From Roseomonas sp. (GTDB lineage: Bacteria > Pseudomonadota > Alphaproteobacteria > Acetobacterales > Acetobacteraceae), in NCBI GenBank assembly GCA_031180725.1, contig JAPSLO010000002.1:1-64000 (forward strand): a DNA stretch of 64,000 bases, read 5' to 3'. Shown piece by piece: positions 49,213 through 58,555 of the stretch. Below the pieces are notes generated by a model. The model saw only the letters and a list, made by a program, of their open reading frames with translations. It did not search any database and had not been told where the DNA came from. How positions within the stretch are numbered: the stretch's first letter is position 1; every line of letters starts with the position of its first letter. Both the position numbers and the translations under genes were made by a program.

Positions 49213-49758
49213 GTGTCACAGGCTCGCCAGGTATCACCGCGGCATGATCGCCGCGCGAGCTCCGCCGTGGCGGATGGGCCTCAGGGGGCGGATGAGGCGC
49301 CGGCGGACGCACAGATACGCCTTGGCGGATTGGCCGAACAGATCGCGTTCAATCTACGCCTTGCCCAGGAAGCCTCCTTCCAGGCCTTCGCGCGGCGTAC
49401 CGGTCATGTCTCTCTGCGCCCGGGCCGCTTCGCCATCCTGGTCATCATCGGCAATAACCCGGGCATCTCGCAAACCATGCTCGGCGCCGCGGCCGGACGG
49501 GACAAGTCCACCTTAACCCCCGCCCTTGCAGACCTCGAGAAGCGCGGACTGATCCAGCGGCGCCGCGTCGCCGACGACCGCCGCAGCTATGCAATCTCGC
49601 TCACGCCCGCCGGTGAGGCGGTGCTGCGGGAGCTTTCGATCCATGCCGCCACGCATGACCGCCAGCTGGACGAGTTGGTGGGGGCAGAGAGCAAGGACGC
49701 CTTCCTGGCAATCCTGCGTCGGATCATCGCGGGCTTGGCCGATGGAAACGCGGCGTAG
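49213..49758 (+). CDS. MarR-family regulator
   Basis: 181 residues. Winged helix with ISQTMLGAAAGRDKSTLTPA (recognition helix), LADLEKRGLIQRRRVADDRR and the wing SYAISLTPAGEAVLREL. N-terminal and C-terminal helices form the dimer (LAEQIAFNLRLAQEASFQAF). GTG 49213 is the chosen start. The first 35 residues are disordered-looking, so a later start is possible. The decarboxylase gene follows 9 nt after. A 14-bp palindrome lies upstream. It probably senses an aromatic acid used by the next genes. Confidence 0.92.
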   Translation: MSQARQVSPRHDRRASSAVADGPQGADEAPADAQIRLGGLAEQIAFNLRLAQEASFQAFARRTGHVSLRPGRFAILVIIGNNPGISQTMLGAAAGRDKSTLTPALADLEKRGLIQRRRVADDRRSYAISLTPAGEAVLRELSIHAATHDRQLDELVGAESKDAFLAILRRIIAGLADGNAA

Positions 49759-49767
49759 GAGGAGAGA

Positions 49768-51381
49768 ATGATGCAGGCAGGCTCCGGCGGCATGACGACA
49801 GTACGGCAAGCGGTGCTGGACCTGCTGCGCTCGCTGGGCATGACCACGGTGTTCGGCAATCCAGGCTCCACCGAGCTGCCCTTCCTGGACCGCTGGCCAC
49901 AGGATTTCCGCTACGTGCTGGGGCTGCAGGAAGCCTCAGTCATCGGAATGGCGGATGGCTATGCGCGTGCGACCGGCAAGGCGGCTTTCGTCAACCTGCA
50001 CTCTGCAGCCGGTGTCGGCCATGCGCTGGGCAATGTCTTCACCGCCTATCGCAACCAGGCGCCCCTCGTCATCACCGCCGGCCAGCAGGTGCGCGCGCTG
50101 CTGCCCAACCTGCCCTTCCTTGGCGCCACCGAGGCCGCAAGCTTCCCCCGACCCTATGTGAAATACAGCATCGAGCCCGCGCGTGCCGAGGACGTGCCGG
50201 GCGCCATCGCGCATGCCTATCACGTTGCGATGCAGAAGCCCTGGGGCCCAACCTTCGTCTCGGTGCCCGTAGATGACTGGGCAGCGCCCTGCTGGCCCCT
50301 GCCGCCGCGCGTCGTGTCACAGGATGTCGCGCCGGACCCGGCGCTGATCGGACGCGCGGCTCAGGCCATCGCGGCGGCGAAGCGCCCCGTGCTGGTTATC
50401 GGCCCGGAGGTGGACCAGGAAGGCGCGGGCGAGGCGATGGTGGCGCTGGCCGAGCGCATCGGTGCGCCGGTCTTCACCAGCCCCTTCTCCTCCCGCATCT
50501 CCTTCCCCGAAGACCATGCGCTTTTCGCCGGCTTCCTGGCTGCCGCGCCGCAGGCCGTCTCGGATGCGCTGGCGGCCTACGATCTGGTGCTGGTGGTGGG
50601 CGCGCCGGTCTTCACATTCCATGTCGGTGGCGACGCCGCGATCTTCCGCAGCGGCATCCCGATCATCCAGCTGAGCACGGATGCCGAGGCGATTGCCTCT
50701 GCCCCAGCGGGCATGGGCATCCTGGGCAGCCTGCGCCTGGCGCTGCCCGCGCTGCATGCCGCGTTGCCGGAAGGCGGGCACAGCCCGCCGCCACCGCGGC
50801 CACGCGCCGTGCCACCCCAGCCGGCCGATCCCATCCCCGCCGCCTATCTGCTGCATCGCCTGCATAGGGTGATGCCGGAGGACGCAATCCTGGTGGAGGA
50901 AGCGCCATCCCATCGCCCGGCCATGCAGGCTCAGATGCCGATGCGCCACTGGGGCAGCTTCTTCACCATGGCAAGCGGTGGGCTTGGCTATTCGTTGCCG
51001 GGTGCGGTCGGCATCGCCTTGGCAAGGCCAGGTCGGCGCGTCGTCTGCCTGATCGGCGACGGTTCCATGATGTATTCGCCGCAGGCGCTCTGGACCGCCG
51101 TCCAGCACCGGCTGCAGCTGACGGTCGTCGTCATCAACAACGAGGGCTATGGCGCGATGCGGTCCTTCAGCCAGGTGCTGCAGGTCCGCGACGTACCAGG
51201 CATCGATCTACCCGGCCTCGACTTCGTCAGCCTGGCTCGCGGCATGGGATGCCCCGGGGTGAAGGTGACGCGCTCCGAGGATCTGGACGCGGCGCTGGCG
51301 GAAGCGCTGCGCGCCGACGGCCCAATGCTGGTGGAGGTCGTCGTCGATGCGGCGATCCCCACCCTCTACCACAAAACCTGA
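49768..51381 (+). CDS. mdlC: Benzoylformate decarboxylase-like ThDP enzyme
   Basis: 537 residues, a thiamine diphosphate enzyme. Spacing of key residues matches benzoylformate decarboxylase: S34 in NPGSTELPFLD, E55 in LGLQEASVIG, H78 in NLHSAAGVGHALGN and H285 in VFTFHVGGDA (the family has S26, E47, H70, H281). The ThDP/Mg motif GDGSMMYSPQALWT, then NNEGYGAM, closes it. It removes CO2 from an aryl 2-oxoacid, giving an aldehyde. ATG 49768 has AGGAGGAG just before. It lies between marR and an aldehyde dehydrogenase gene. Confidence 0.92.
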   Translation: MMQAGSGGMTTVRQAVLDLLRSLGMTTVFGNPGSTELPFLDRWPQDFRYVLGLQEASVIGMADGYARATGKAAFVNLHSAAGVGHALGNVFTAYRNQAPLVITAGQQVRALLPNLPFLGATEAASFPRPYVKYSIEPARAEDVPGAIAHAYHVAMQKPWGPTFVSVPVDDWAAPCWPLPPRVVSQDVAPDPALIGRAAQAIAAAKRPVLVIGPEVDQEGAGEAMVALAERIGAPVFTSPFSSRISFPEDHALFAGFLAAAPQAVSDALAAYDLVLVVGAPVFTFHVGGDAAIFRSGIPIIQLSTDAEAIASAPAGMGILGSLRLALPALHAALPEGGHSPPPPRPRAVPPQPADPIPAAYLLHRLHRVMPEDAILVEEAPSHRPAMQAQMPMRHWGSFFTMASGGLGYSLPGAVGIALARPGRRVVCLIGDGSMMYSPQALWTAVQHRLQLTVVVINNEGYGAMRSFSQVLQVRDVPGIDLPGLDFVSLARGMGCPGVKVTRSEDLDAALAEALRADGPMLVEVVVDAAIPTLYHKT

Positions 51382-51406
51382 CCGGGACAGGCGAGAGGAG
51401 GAAGCG

Positions 51407-52879
51407 ATGTTGGACGTTCCCCTGATGATCGGCGCGGAGGATAGGCCCGCCACTGGCGGGGCGGTGTTCGAGCGCCGTAACCCCATCAGCGGTGATGTGA
51501 CCACCCGTGCTGCAGCCGCAACAACCGAGGATGCGATCGCGGCCTGCGACGCCGCCGCCGCGGCCTTCCCGGCCTGGTCCACGCTGGGCCCGAATGCCCG
51601 CCGTGCCCATCTGCTGAAGGCGGCCGACGCGCTGGCGGCGCGAGCGCCGGACTTCATCCGGCTGATGGCGGAGGAGATCGGCGCCACCGCGGGATGGGCT
51701 GGCTTCAACGCCCATCTCGCAGCTTCCATGCTCCGCGAGGCCGCCGCGATGACGACGCAGATCACCGGCGAGGTCATCCCCTCCGACAAGCCAGGCTGCG
51801 TTGCCATGGCGGTGCGCCAGCCCGTGGGCGTGGTGCTGGGCATGGCGCCCTGGAACGCGCCGGTGATCCTGGGCGTGCGCGCCCTCGCCCTGCCGCTGGC
51901 CTGCGGCAACACCGTGGTGCTGAAGGCCAGCGAGCACTGCCCCGGCACGCATCGGCTGATCGGCCAGGTGCTGCGGGACGCCGGCCTGCCACCGGGCGTG
52001 GTGAACGTGGTCACCCATGCCGCTGCGGATGCGCCGAAGGTGGTGGAGGCAATGGTCGCTCATAAGGCCGTCAAGCGCGTCAACTTCACCGGCTCCACGC
52101 GCGTCGGGCGCATCATCGCGATGCAGGCGGCGCAGCACCTGAAGCCGGTGCTGCTCGAACTCGGCGGCAAAGCGCCGATGATCGTGCTGGAGGACGCCGA
52201 TCTGGACGAGGCCATGAAGGCCGCCGCCTTCGGCGCCTTCATGAACCAGGGCCAGATCTGCATGTCCACCGAACGCCTGGTGGTGCAAGAGAGCATCGCG
52301 GACGACTTCGGGCAGCGCCTCGCCGCCTTTGTCGGGCGGCTGCCGGTGGGCGACCCGCGCGGTGGCAATGTCTTCCTCGGCTCGGTGGTGGATGAACCCG
52401 CTGCCGCGAAGGTGGACCGTCTGGTGCAGGATGCGGTGACCAAGGGCGCAAAGCTGCTCGGCGGCGGGCCGCGCAATGGCACCATCATGCCGGCCGCCAT
52501 CCTGGATCACGTCACCCCGGAGATGGAGATCTATGCGGAGGAGTCCTTCGGTCCCGTGGTCTGCATGATCCGTGTGAAGGATGCCGAGGAGGCGATCCGC
52601 GTCGCGAACGACACGGATTACGGCCTCTCCGCCGCGATCTTCACCCGGGATGTCGCACGCGGGCTGGCGCTGGCCAAGCGCATCGAGAGCGGCATCTGCC
52701 ACATCAACGGCCCCACCGTGCATGACGAGGCACAGATGCCCTTCGGCGGCGTGAAGGCCAGCGGCTATGGCCGCTTCGGCGGCCGTGCCGGCATCGCGGA
52801 GTTCACTGACTTGCGCTGGATCACCATCGAGACCCAGCCTGGGCACTACCCTTTCCCGGCCGAGATCGGGGCGCACTAG
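51407..52879 (+). CDS. Aldehyde dehydrogenase (benzaldehyde/vanillin/salicylaldehyde type)
   Basis: About 490 residues. Active-site residues are all present: N150 in GMAPWNAPVILG, E251 in LLELGGKAPMIV, and C285 in NQGQICMSTERLVV. The NAD-binding FTGSTRVGR and the C-terminal EESFGPVVCMIRV and MPFGGVKASGYGRFGG are standard. QICMSTER is common in aryl-aldehyde dehydrogenases. ATG 51407 has GGAGGAAG 5 nt upstream. It follows the decarboxylase by 25 nt, so aldehyde made there would be oxidised to the acid here, giving NADH. Confidence 0.93.
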   Translation: MLDVPLMIGAEDRPATGGAVFERRNPISGDVTTRAAAATTEDAIAACDAAAAAFPAWSTLGPNARRAHLLKAADALAARAPDFIRLMAEEIGATAGWAGFNAHLAASMLREAAAMTTQITGEVIPSDKPGCVAMAVRQPVGVVLGMAPWNAPVILGVRALALPLACGNTVVLKASEHCPGTHRLIGQVLRDAGLPPGVVNVVTHAAADAPKVVEAMVAHKAVKRVNFTGSTRVGRIIAMQAAQHLKPVLLELGGKAPMIVLEDADLDEAMKAAAFGAFMNQGQICMSTERLVVQESIADDFGQRLAAFVGRLPVGDPRGGNVFLGSVVDEPAAAKVDRLVQDAVTKGAKLLGGGPRNGTIMPAAILDHVTPEMEIYAEESFGPVVCMIRVKDAEEAIRVANDTDYGLSAAIFTRDVARGLALAKRIESGICHINGPTVHDEAQMPFGGVKASGYGRFGGRAGIAEFTDLRWITIETQPGHYPFPAEIGAH

Positions 52880-52915
52880 GCCGGCGTCCAACACCACCGA
52901 GGGAGGAAAAAGGAG

Positions 52916-54141
52916 ATGAAGGGGATCACCATCCGCCGCCGGGCCGCACTGGCCGGCGCGGCGGCTGTCACGCTCGGCGCGCCCGGCCTGCTGCCGCCCA
53001 AGGCACGCCGAGCGCCGTGCGCATCGGCTATGCTGTCTCCAAGACCGGCCCGAATGCCGGCGGTGCCAGCATCACCACCATTCCGAACTACGAACTTTGG
53101 GTGAAGGAGGTGAACGCTGCCGGCGGGCTGCGGCTGGGCGATCGGCGCGTGCCGATCCAGGTGACGGAATATGATGACCGCAGTCTCAGCGAGGACTGCG
53201 TGCGCGCGGTGGAGCGGCTGATCAACCAGGACCGCGTGGACTTCGTGCTCTCGCCTTGGGGGACCGCGCTGAACCTGGCTGTCGCACCCATCTTCAACCG
53301 CGCCGGCTATCCACAGCTTGCGGCCACGGCTGTGACGGACCGAGCACCGGAACTCGGCCGGCGCTGGACGAATTCCTTCTGGATGCTCGGCACTGGCCAG
53401 GGCGCCGGGGCCGGGCTGGCGGAGGTGCTGGGCCCGCTGAAGCAGGCGGGGCGGATCGGCGACACCGTCGCGCTGATCTCTGTCTCCGACGGCTTCGGGA
53501 TCGAATTGGCGAACGGCATGCGGCCCGCCCTGCAGCGCGCCGGATTCCGGCTGACCTATGACCGCGCCTATCCGGTGGGCACTCAGGATATGGCGCCGAT
53601 CCTGGCCGAGGCAGCGCGCGGGAATCCAGATGTCTTTGTCGCCTGTTCCTACTCGCCGGACACGCTTGCTATCACGGAGCAGGCCCGCGTCTCGGGCTTC
53701 AATCCGAAGGTTTTCTACACCGGCGTCGGTACCGCTTTCCCGCTATTCAAGCAGCGCTTCGGCGCCAATGCAGAAGGCGTGATGGGTGTGAGTGGCGTGG
53801 ACGCCTCCAGCCCGCGCTTCCAGGATTATCTGCGCCGCCACCAGGCCTCGGCGGGGCGCGAGCCCGACCGCTGGGCTTCCGCCATCACCTTCGCCAGCCT
53901 GGAGATGCTGCAGCAGGCGATCGAGCGCGTCGGCCGCATCGACCGCGCCGCGGTGACCCGCGAGTTGCAGACCGGAAGCTTCGAGACGGTGATCGGCGCC
54001 GTGAAACTGCAGAACAACCTGCTGACCGATCTCTGGCAGGTCGGCCAATGGCAGGATGGCGAGTTCTACGGTCTGGTTCCCACCAACAAGGCAGGTGCGC
54101 GGCAGGCCATGCTGCCCAAGCCCGCCTGGCGGGCTGCCTGA
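52916..54141 (+). CDS. Liv-type ABC transporter binding protein, frameshifted in the signal peptide
   Basis: A strong ribosome site (GGGAGG, then AGGAG) precedes ATG 52916, which reads a signal peptide (MKGITIRRRAALAGAAAVTL, then GAPGLLPPKA). The mature protein, RIGYAVSKTGPNAGG onward, lies in another frame from about 53005. One base appears to be missing around 52995-53003. From GTG 53017 the body gives 374 residues with a full periplasmic-binding fold (NYELWVKEVNAAGG, then VDFVLSPWGTALNLAVAPIF). Without a signal peptide it could not reach the periplasm, so this is a recent loss, a sequencing error, or programmed slippage. It is followed by livHMGF genes, so it should bind their substrate. 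Confidence 0.8.
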
Positions 54142-54144
54142 CCC

Positions 54145-55023
54145 ATGGAGGCGGCCGCCGGCACCCTGATCTCGGGCCTCGTGCTCGGGGGCATGTATGT
54201 GCTGGTCGCGATGGGGCTGACGCTGCAATACGGCGTCGCACGCATCATGAATCTCGCCTATGGCGAGTTCGTGGTGGCAGCGGCCTTCGCGGCGCTCTGG
54301 CTCTTCTCTGCGGTGGGCCTCAACCCACTGCTGGGGCTGCTGCTGGTGATGCCGGCCGCCTTCCTGGTGAATCTGCTGGTCTACGGCATCCTCCTCGCAC
54401 CCCTGGTACGGCGCGCGGGGAGCCCGGCGGCGCTTGAGAGTGACAGCATCCTCGCGACCTTCGGCCTTCTCTTCGTCGTGCAGGGCGTGATGCTGGCGGC
54501 CTTCGGCGGCGCCTATCAGAGCTACCCCTACCTCTCGGTTCCCGTCACCCTACCGGGCGCGACCGTCACCGCCAACCGACTGGTGGCGTTGGCCTTCGCG
54601 GCAGTGATCGGTGGCGGGGTGTGGCTGTGGCTGGCGCATACGCGCACCGGCACGGCCGTGCGTGCCGTGGCCGTCAACCCGCTGGCGGCACAATTGGTGG
54701 CCATTGATGTGAAGCGCGTGGCGGCTCTGGCATTCGGAGCCGGCGGTGCGCTGGTGGCGGCAGGCGGCGTGCTGGTCAGCATGTTCCTCACCTTCAACGC
54801 TGCCATGGGTGTGGTCTTCACCATGAAGGCCCTGGTCGTCGTCATCATGGGCGGCGTGGGCAATCTGATGGGCTGCCTGGTGGCCGGGCTGCTGCTCGGC
54901 CTGGTGGAGACGGCCGTGGCGACCTGGGTGGATCCGGGCCTGACGCTGGCCGCGACTTATGCGATGTTCCTGGCGGTGCTGGTCGCGCGCCCCGCCGGGC
55001 TGTTTGGCAGAGCTGCGCGATGA
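54145..55023 (+). CDS. livH: Branched-chain amino acid-type ABC permease LivH
   Basis: 292 residues with eight hydrophobic helices. Starts with the LivH pattern LISGLVLGGMYVLVAMGLTL, then YGVARIMNLAYGEFVVAAAF. It contains the later signature VFTMKALVVVIMGGVGNLMG. It begins 3 nt after the binding-protein stop and overlaps livM by 4 nt. It forms the channel with LivM. The substrate need not be an amino acid; aromatic acids are imported by such systems. The context (decarboxylase, dehydrogenase) suggests an aromatic or hydroxy acid. Confidence 0.94.
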   Translation: MEAAAGTLISGLVLGGMYVLVAMGLTLQYGVARIMNLAYGEFVVAAAFAALWLFSAVGLNPLLGLLLVMPAAFLVNLLVYGILLAPLVRRAGSPAALESDSILATFGLLFVVQGVMLAAFGGAYQSYPYLSVPVTLPGATVTANRLVALAFAAVIGGGVWLWLAHTRTGTAVRAVAVNPLAAQLVAIDVKRVAALAFGAGGALVAAGGVLVSMFLTFNAAMGVVFTMKALVVVIMGGVGNLMGCLVAGLLLGLVETAVATWVDPGLTLAATYAMFLAVLVARPAGLFGRAAR

Positions 55024-55931
55024 GCCGCAACGCCCTCATATTTGCCCTGCTCGTGCTGGCAGCGCTCTCGGCCGTGCCCTGGCTGGACAGCGGCTTCTGG
55101 CTGGCGCTGTCGATCAATATTGCCCAATACGCCGTGCTTGCCACCGCCTGGGCGGTGTTCTCCGGCCCCACGCGCTACGTCTCGCTCGCTACCGCGGCCT
55201 TCTTCGGCATCGGCGCCTACACCGTCGCCGTGTTGGGCGAGGCGCTGCCCTGGCCGGCCGTGCTGGCTGCGGCGGGCGTGATCGGCGTTCTGGTCTCGCT
55301 CCTCGTCGGCTTCGCCACGCTCCGGCTTTCCGGCGTTTACTTCGTGGTCTTCACCTTCGGCCTGGCGGAGCTGATCCGGCAACTCGTCACCTGGTTCGAG
55401 GTAAACGTCACCCGCACTATCGGCCGCTATGTCTTCCTGGACATCACGCAGGCGCAGATCTACTGGCAGCTCCTCGGCCTCTTCGGGCTGCTGCTCATCC
55501 TCGGCACCTGGCTACGCGCCTCGCGTCTCGGCTTTGCACTGCGCGTGATCGGAGAGGACGAGATGGTGGCGCGGCATGTCGGCATCGACACCGCGCGAGC
55601 GAAGATCGCGCTCTTCGCCCTCTCGGCACTGTTCATGATATTGACCGGCGCCGTGATGGCGCCGCGCTGGACGTACCTGGATCCCGCCATTGCCTTCAAC
55701 CCGACCACCTCCTTCCAGGTGCTGATCATGGCGCTGCTGGGCGGCGTGCATGCGCTGCTCGGCCCGCTGCTCGGCGTAGTGCCCATGGCACTGCTGTTCG
55801 AGGTGCTGAGCGCCAATTTCCCGAACCACTTCAGCATCTTGCTCGGCGCCGTCTTCATGCTGGTGGTCTATGCCGTGCCGCGAGGCGTTATCGGCCTCCT
55901 AGCCCGCACACAGCGGCGGAGGGTGGCATGA
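55020..55931 (+). CDS. livM: Branched-chain amino acid-type ABC permease LivM
   Basis: 303 residues, polytopic. LivM signatures YVSLATAAFFGIGAYTVAVL, LRVIGEDEMVARHVGIDTAR, and AFNPTTSFQVLIMALLGGVH are present. ATG 55020 overlaps the livH stop (ATGA), and its own stop overlaps livG. It pairs with LivH to form the membrane channel of the importer. Confidence 0.94.
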   Translation: MSRNALIFALLVLAALSAVPWLDSGFWLALSINIAQYAVLATAWAVFSGPTRYVSLATAAFFGIGAYTVAVLGEALPWPAVLAAAGVIGVLVSLLVGFATLRLSGVYFVVFTFGLAELIRQLVTWFEVNVTRTIGRYVFLDITQAQIYWQLLGLFGLLLILGTWLRASRLGFALRVIGEDEMVARHVGIDTARAKIALFALSALFMILTGAVMAPRWTYLDPAIAFNPTTSFQVLIMALLGGVHALLGPLLGVVPMALLFEVLSANFPNHFSILLGAVFMLVVYAVPRGVIGLLARTQRRRVA

Positions 55932-56659
55932 GCGCGCCCCTGCTGCGCGTCACGGGCCTCACCCGCGCCTTCGGTGGTCTAGTCGCGGTGAACGCCCTCT
56001 CCTTCGGAGTGCGGCCGGGCGAAATCCTCGGCCTACTCGGCCCCAATGGCTCGGGCAAGACGACGGCCCTGAACCTGATCTCCGGCGCCCTAGCGCCGGA
56101 TGCGGGCCGGGTGGAACTTGAAGGGCGCCTCGTCTCCGGCCTACCAGCGCACCGCATCGCGCGGCTGGGCATCGCACGCACCTTCCAGCTCGTCCGCCCG
56201 CTGCCCGCGATGAGCTGCACGGAGAATGTGCTGGCCGGCCTTGCCTTCGGGCGGGATGCGGCCTGGGACGGCGAGGCACTGGAACGCGCCGAGGCGCTGC
56301 TCGCCCTCGTCGGCCTCGGAGGCAAGGGGCATCTCCCGGCCGAGGTGCTGACCTATGTGGACCAGAAGCGACTGGAGCTCGCCCGCGCGCTGGCTCTCTC
56401 GCCGCGGCTGCTGCTGCTGGATGAATGGCTGGCCGGGCTGAACCCGACCGAGCTGCGCGACGGCATCGCGCTGATCCACTCCCTGCGCGAGGAAGGACGG
56501 ACGGTGCTGATGGTGGAGCATGTGATGGATGCCGTCCGTTCCCTCTGCGATCGCTGCGTGGTGATGAATGCCGGTGCGCGCATCGCCGAGGGGCCGCCGG
56601 CCGAGGTCCTGGCCGACCGCGAGGTGATCCGCGCCTATCTAGGGGCCGAGGATGCTTGA
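55928..56659 (+). CDS. livG: ABC transporter ATPase LivG
   Basis: 243 residues. Walker A GLLGPNGSGKTTALNLISG, Q-loop RTFQLVRPLP, Walker B ALSPRLLLLDEWLAGLNPTE and the switch His in VEHVMDAV are present. The signature region reads LTYVDQKRLELARALA rather than the usual LSYGQ form. This variant occurs in a subset of LivG-type ATPases; it should be kept in mind when judging activity. It overlaps livM and livF by a few nucleotides, so all are coupled. It hydrolyses ATP to drive import. Confidence 0.93.
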   Translation: MSAPLLRVTGLTRAFGGLVAVNALSFGVRPGEILGLLGPNGSGKTTALNLISGALAPDAGRVELEGRLVSGLPAHRIARLGIARTFQLVRPLPAMSCTENVLAGLAFGRDAAWDGEALERAEALLALVGLGGKGHLPAEVLTYVDQKRLELARALALSPRLLLLDEWLAGLNPTELRDGIALIHSLREEGRTVLMVEHVMDAVRSLCDRCVVMNAGARIAEGPPAEVLADREVIRAYLGAEDA

Positions 56660-57368
56660 GGTCGCCAGGCTCTCCGTCAGCTATGGCCGTCATCGCGCGC
56701 TGGACGGTGCCGCGCTTCAGGTCGTGCCGGGCGAGATCCTGGTCGTGCTGGGCGCGAACGGCGCCGGCAAGAGCACACTGCTCAAGGCGGTCACCGGGCT
56801 GGTGCGTCCCGCGCCCGGCGCCGTGCTGCGCCTCGGCGCAACCGATCTCGCGGCGCTGGAGCCACACCGTATCGTCGAGGCGGGTCTCGCCCTGGTGCCA
56901 GAGGGCCGTGGCATCTTCGGCGACCTGACGGTGCGGGAGAACCTGCGCCTCGGCGCGTATCCCACCCGCGCCCGTGGGGGAGAGGTGCAACGGCTGGAGC
57001 AGGTGCTGGCGCTGTTCCCGCGTCTGGCGGAACGCCTGCACCAGACGGCCCGCACCATGAGCGGCGGCGAGCAGCAGATGGTCGCGATCGGCCGTGCCCT
57101 GATGTCCGCGCCGGAGATCCTACTGCTCGATGAGCCGTCGCTCGGCCTCTCGCCGCTGATGACGGCGGAGTTGTTCGGCGCGCTGGCGAGAATCCGCGCC
57201 GCCGGCACCGGCATCCTGCTGGTGGAGCAGAACGCGAAGCGCAGCCTGGCGATCGCCGATCGCGGGACGCTGCTGGAGAATGGCCGCATCGTCGGGGAAG
57301 GGTTAGCCGCGGCGCTGGCCGCTGACCCCGCCGTGCGCCGCGCCTATCTGGGCGCCGAGGCCGTGTGA
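56652..57368 (+). CDS. livF: ABC transporter ATPase LivF
   Basis: 238 residues. Walker A VLGANGAGKSTLLKAVTG, Q-loop region LVPEGRGIFGDLTVRENL, signature TMSGGEQQMVAIGRALM, Walker B EILLLDEPSLGLSP and LLVEQNAKRSLAIADR all match LivF. It overlaps the livG stop by 8 nt. With LivG it forms the ATPase heterodimer of the importer. Confidence 0.95.
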   Translation: MLEVARLSVSYGRHRALDGAALQVVPGEILVVLGANGAGKSTLLKAVTGLVRPAPGAVLRLGATDLAALEPHRIVEAGLALVPEGRGIFGDLTVRENLRLGAYPTRARGGEVQRLEQVLALFPRLAERLHQTARTMSGGEQQMVAIGRALMSAPEILLLDEPSLGLSPLMTAELFGALARIRAAGTGILLVEQNAKRSLAIADRGTLLENGRIVGEGLAAALAADPAVRRAYLGAEAV

Positions 57369-57400
57369 GCCGGTGGCCGGATTGCAAGGGAGGACGCAAC

Positions 57401-58378
57401 ATGGATGAATACAGCCTCACCCGCCGGCTGCTGCTAGGCTGCGGCGCAGCAGCGCTCATGACGCCCGCGGTCCATGCCCAGGCTTGGCCCGCGCGACCGG
57501 TGCGCATTGTCGTGCCCTTCCCGCCTGGCGGGTTGGTGGATGTGCTGGCGCGCGCTGTCTCGCAGCACTTGACCGCGCAGCTCGGCCAGCCCGTGGTAGT
57601 GGAGAATCGGGCCGGTGCCGGTGGTAATATCGGGGCTGATGTGGTGGCGAAGGCGGCGCCCGATGGCCACACGCTGCTCGCCACCTCACTCGGGCCAGTT
57701 GCGGTGAACCAATACATCTACCGCAGCATGCCCTATGACACGCAGACGGCCTTCGCACCCGTGGTGCTGCTGGCCAGTACGCCCAAGGTGATGTGCGTGG
57801 CCAATGCCCGCCCGTGGCGCAGCGTGCAGGAGGTGATCGCCGCAGCGAAAGCGCGGCCGGGCCAGCTCACGGCGGGTTCCGCCGGTCCGGGCAGCAGCCT
57901 TCACCTGGCCCTTGAGCTGTTCAAGCGCACCACTGGCACAGATATCCAGCACGTGCCCTATCGTGGCGCGGCGCCGGCGGTGACGGACCTAGTGGCGGGG
58001 CAGATCGATCTCATCATCGACAATCTGCCGAACATCCTGGGCCAGATCGCCGGTAGCCAGGTGCGCCCTGTGGCAGCGGCCGCGCCGCAGCGCCTGCCGC
58101 AGCTTCCGCAGCTGCCCACCATGCGCGAGGCAGGCGTAGACTTCGTCTTCGGCACGGCCTTCGGCATGGCGGCGCCGGCTGGCACTCCGGCCGAGATCGT
58201 CGATCGCCTGGCCGGCTTGGTGACGCAGGCGCTGCGGGATCCGGCTGTCGGCGGCCGCCTTGCGGAACAGGGTGCGATCATCGGCGGCGGCACGCCTGCG
58301 GAATTCGCCGCCGTGATCGAGCGGGAGAAGACGACGCTGGAGCCGGTCATCCGCGCTGCCAACATCCGGGCGGAGTGA
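57401..58378 (+). CDS. Bug/TctC-family receptor 4
   Basis: About 325 residues. Signal peptide TRRLLLGCGAAALMTPAVHA, core WPARPVRIVVPFPPGGLVDV, GQPVVVENRAGAGGNIGAD, PDGHTLLATSLGPVAVN, and IQHVPYRGAAPAVTDLVAGQ. GGGAGG lies upstream of ATG 57401. It follows livF by 32 nt, so it is probably in the same transcript. A second periplasmic binding protein in an ABC operon is unusual and suggests that two ligands or two uptake modes are handled here. Confidence 0.93.
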   Translation: MDEYSLTRRLLLGCGAAALMTPAVHAQAWPARPVRIVVPFPPGGLVDVLARAVSQHLTAQLGQPVVVENRAGAGGNIGADVVAKAAPDGHTLLATSLGPVAVNQYIYRSMPYDTQTAFAPVVLLASTPKVMCVANARPWRSVQEVIAAAKARPGQLTAGSAGPGSSLHLALELFKRTTGTDIQHVPYRGAAPAVTDLVAGQIDLIIDNLPNILGQIAGSQVRPVAAAAPQRLPQLPQLPTMREAGVDFVFGTAFGMAAPAGTPAEIVDRLAGLVTQALRDPAVGGRLAEQGAIIGGGTPAEFAAVIEREKTTLEPVIRAANIRAE

Positions 58379-58380
58379 CA

Positions 58381-58395
58381 CTGCCGGCCCGGCAG
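58381..58395 (+). terminator. Short GC hairpin after the Bug gene
   Basis: CTGCC and GGCAG pair around a GC-rich centre directly after the stop codon, and a second stem (CGAGGG with CCCTCG, about 58409-58432) follows. No T tract. They may end the liv-Bug transcript or only slow it. Confidence 0.3.
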
Positions 58396-58555
58396 ATGGG
58401 CCGCGAGGGTGGCGGCGGCGCCCTCGCGCCGGGGTGATCCCCCTGCGCTGTCCCGCTGATCGCGCAGCCTTGAGCAACCCGATTGGGCTCCGCAGCCGAC
58501 ACGAAACGCGCGCCGCGACGTTCACCCTCTGCCACGCGTAGGGGAGGAATGCCGA

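Noticed and set aside
51227-52897. 556-codon minus-strand frame opposite the aldehyde dehydrogenase
   Set aside because: It is antisense to a gene with all active-site residues. The product has no recognisable domain.
55928-56659. LivG signature change (LTYVDQKRLE) as sign of a dead ATPase
   Set aside because: Walker A, Walker B and switch His are intact, and variants of this signature are known in LivG-type ATPases.
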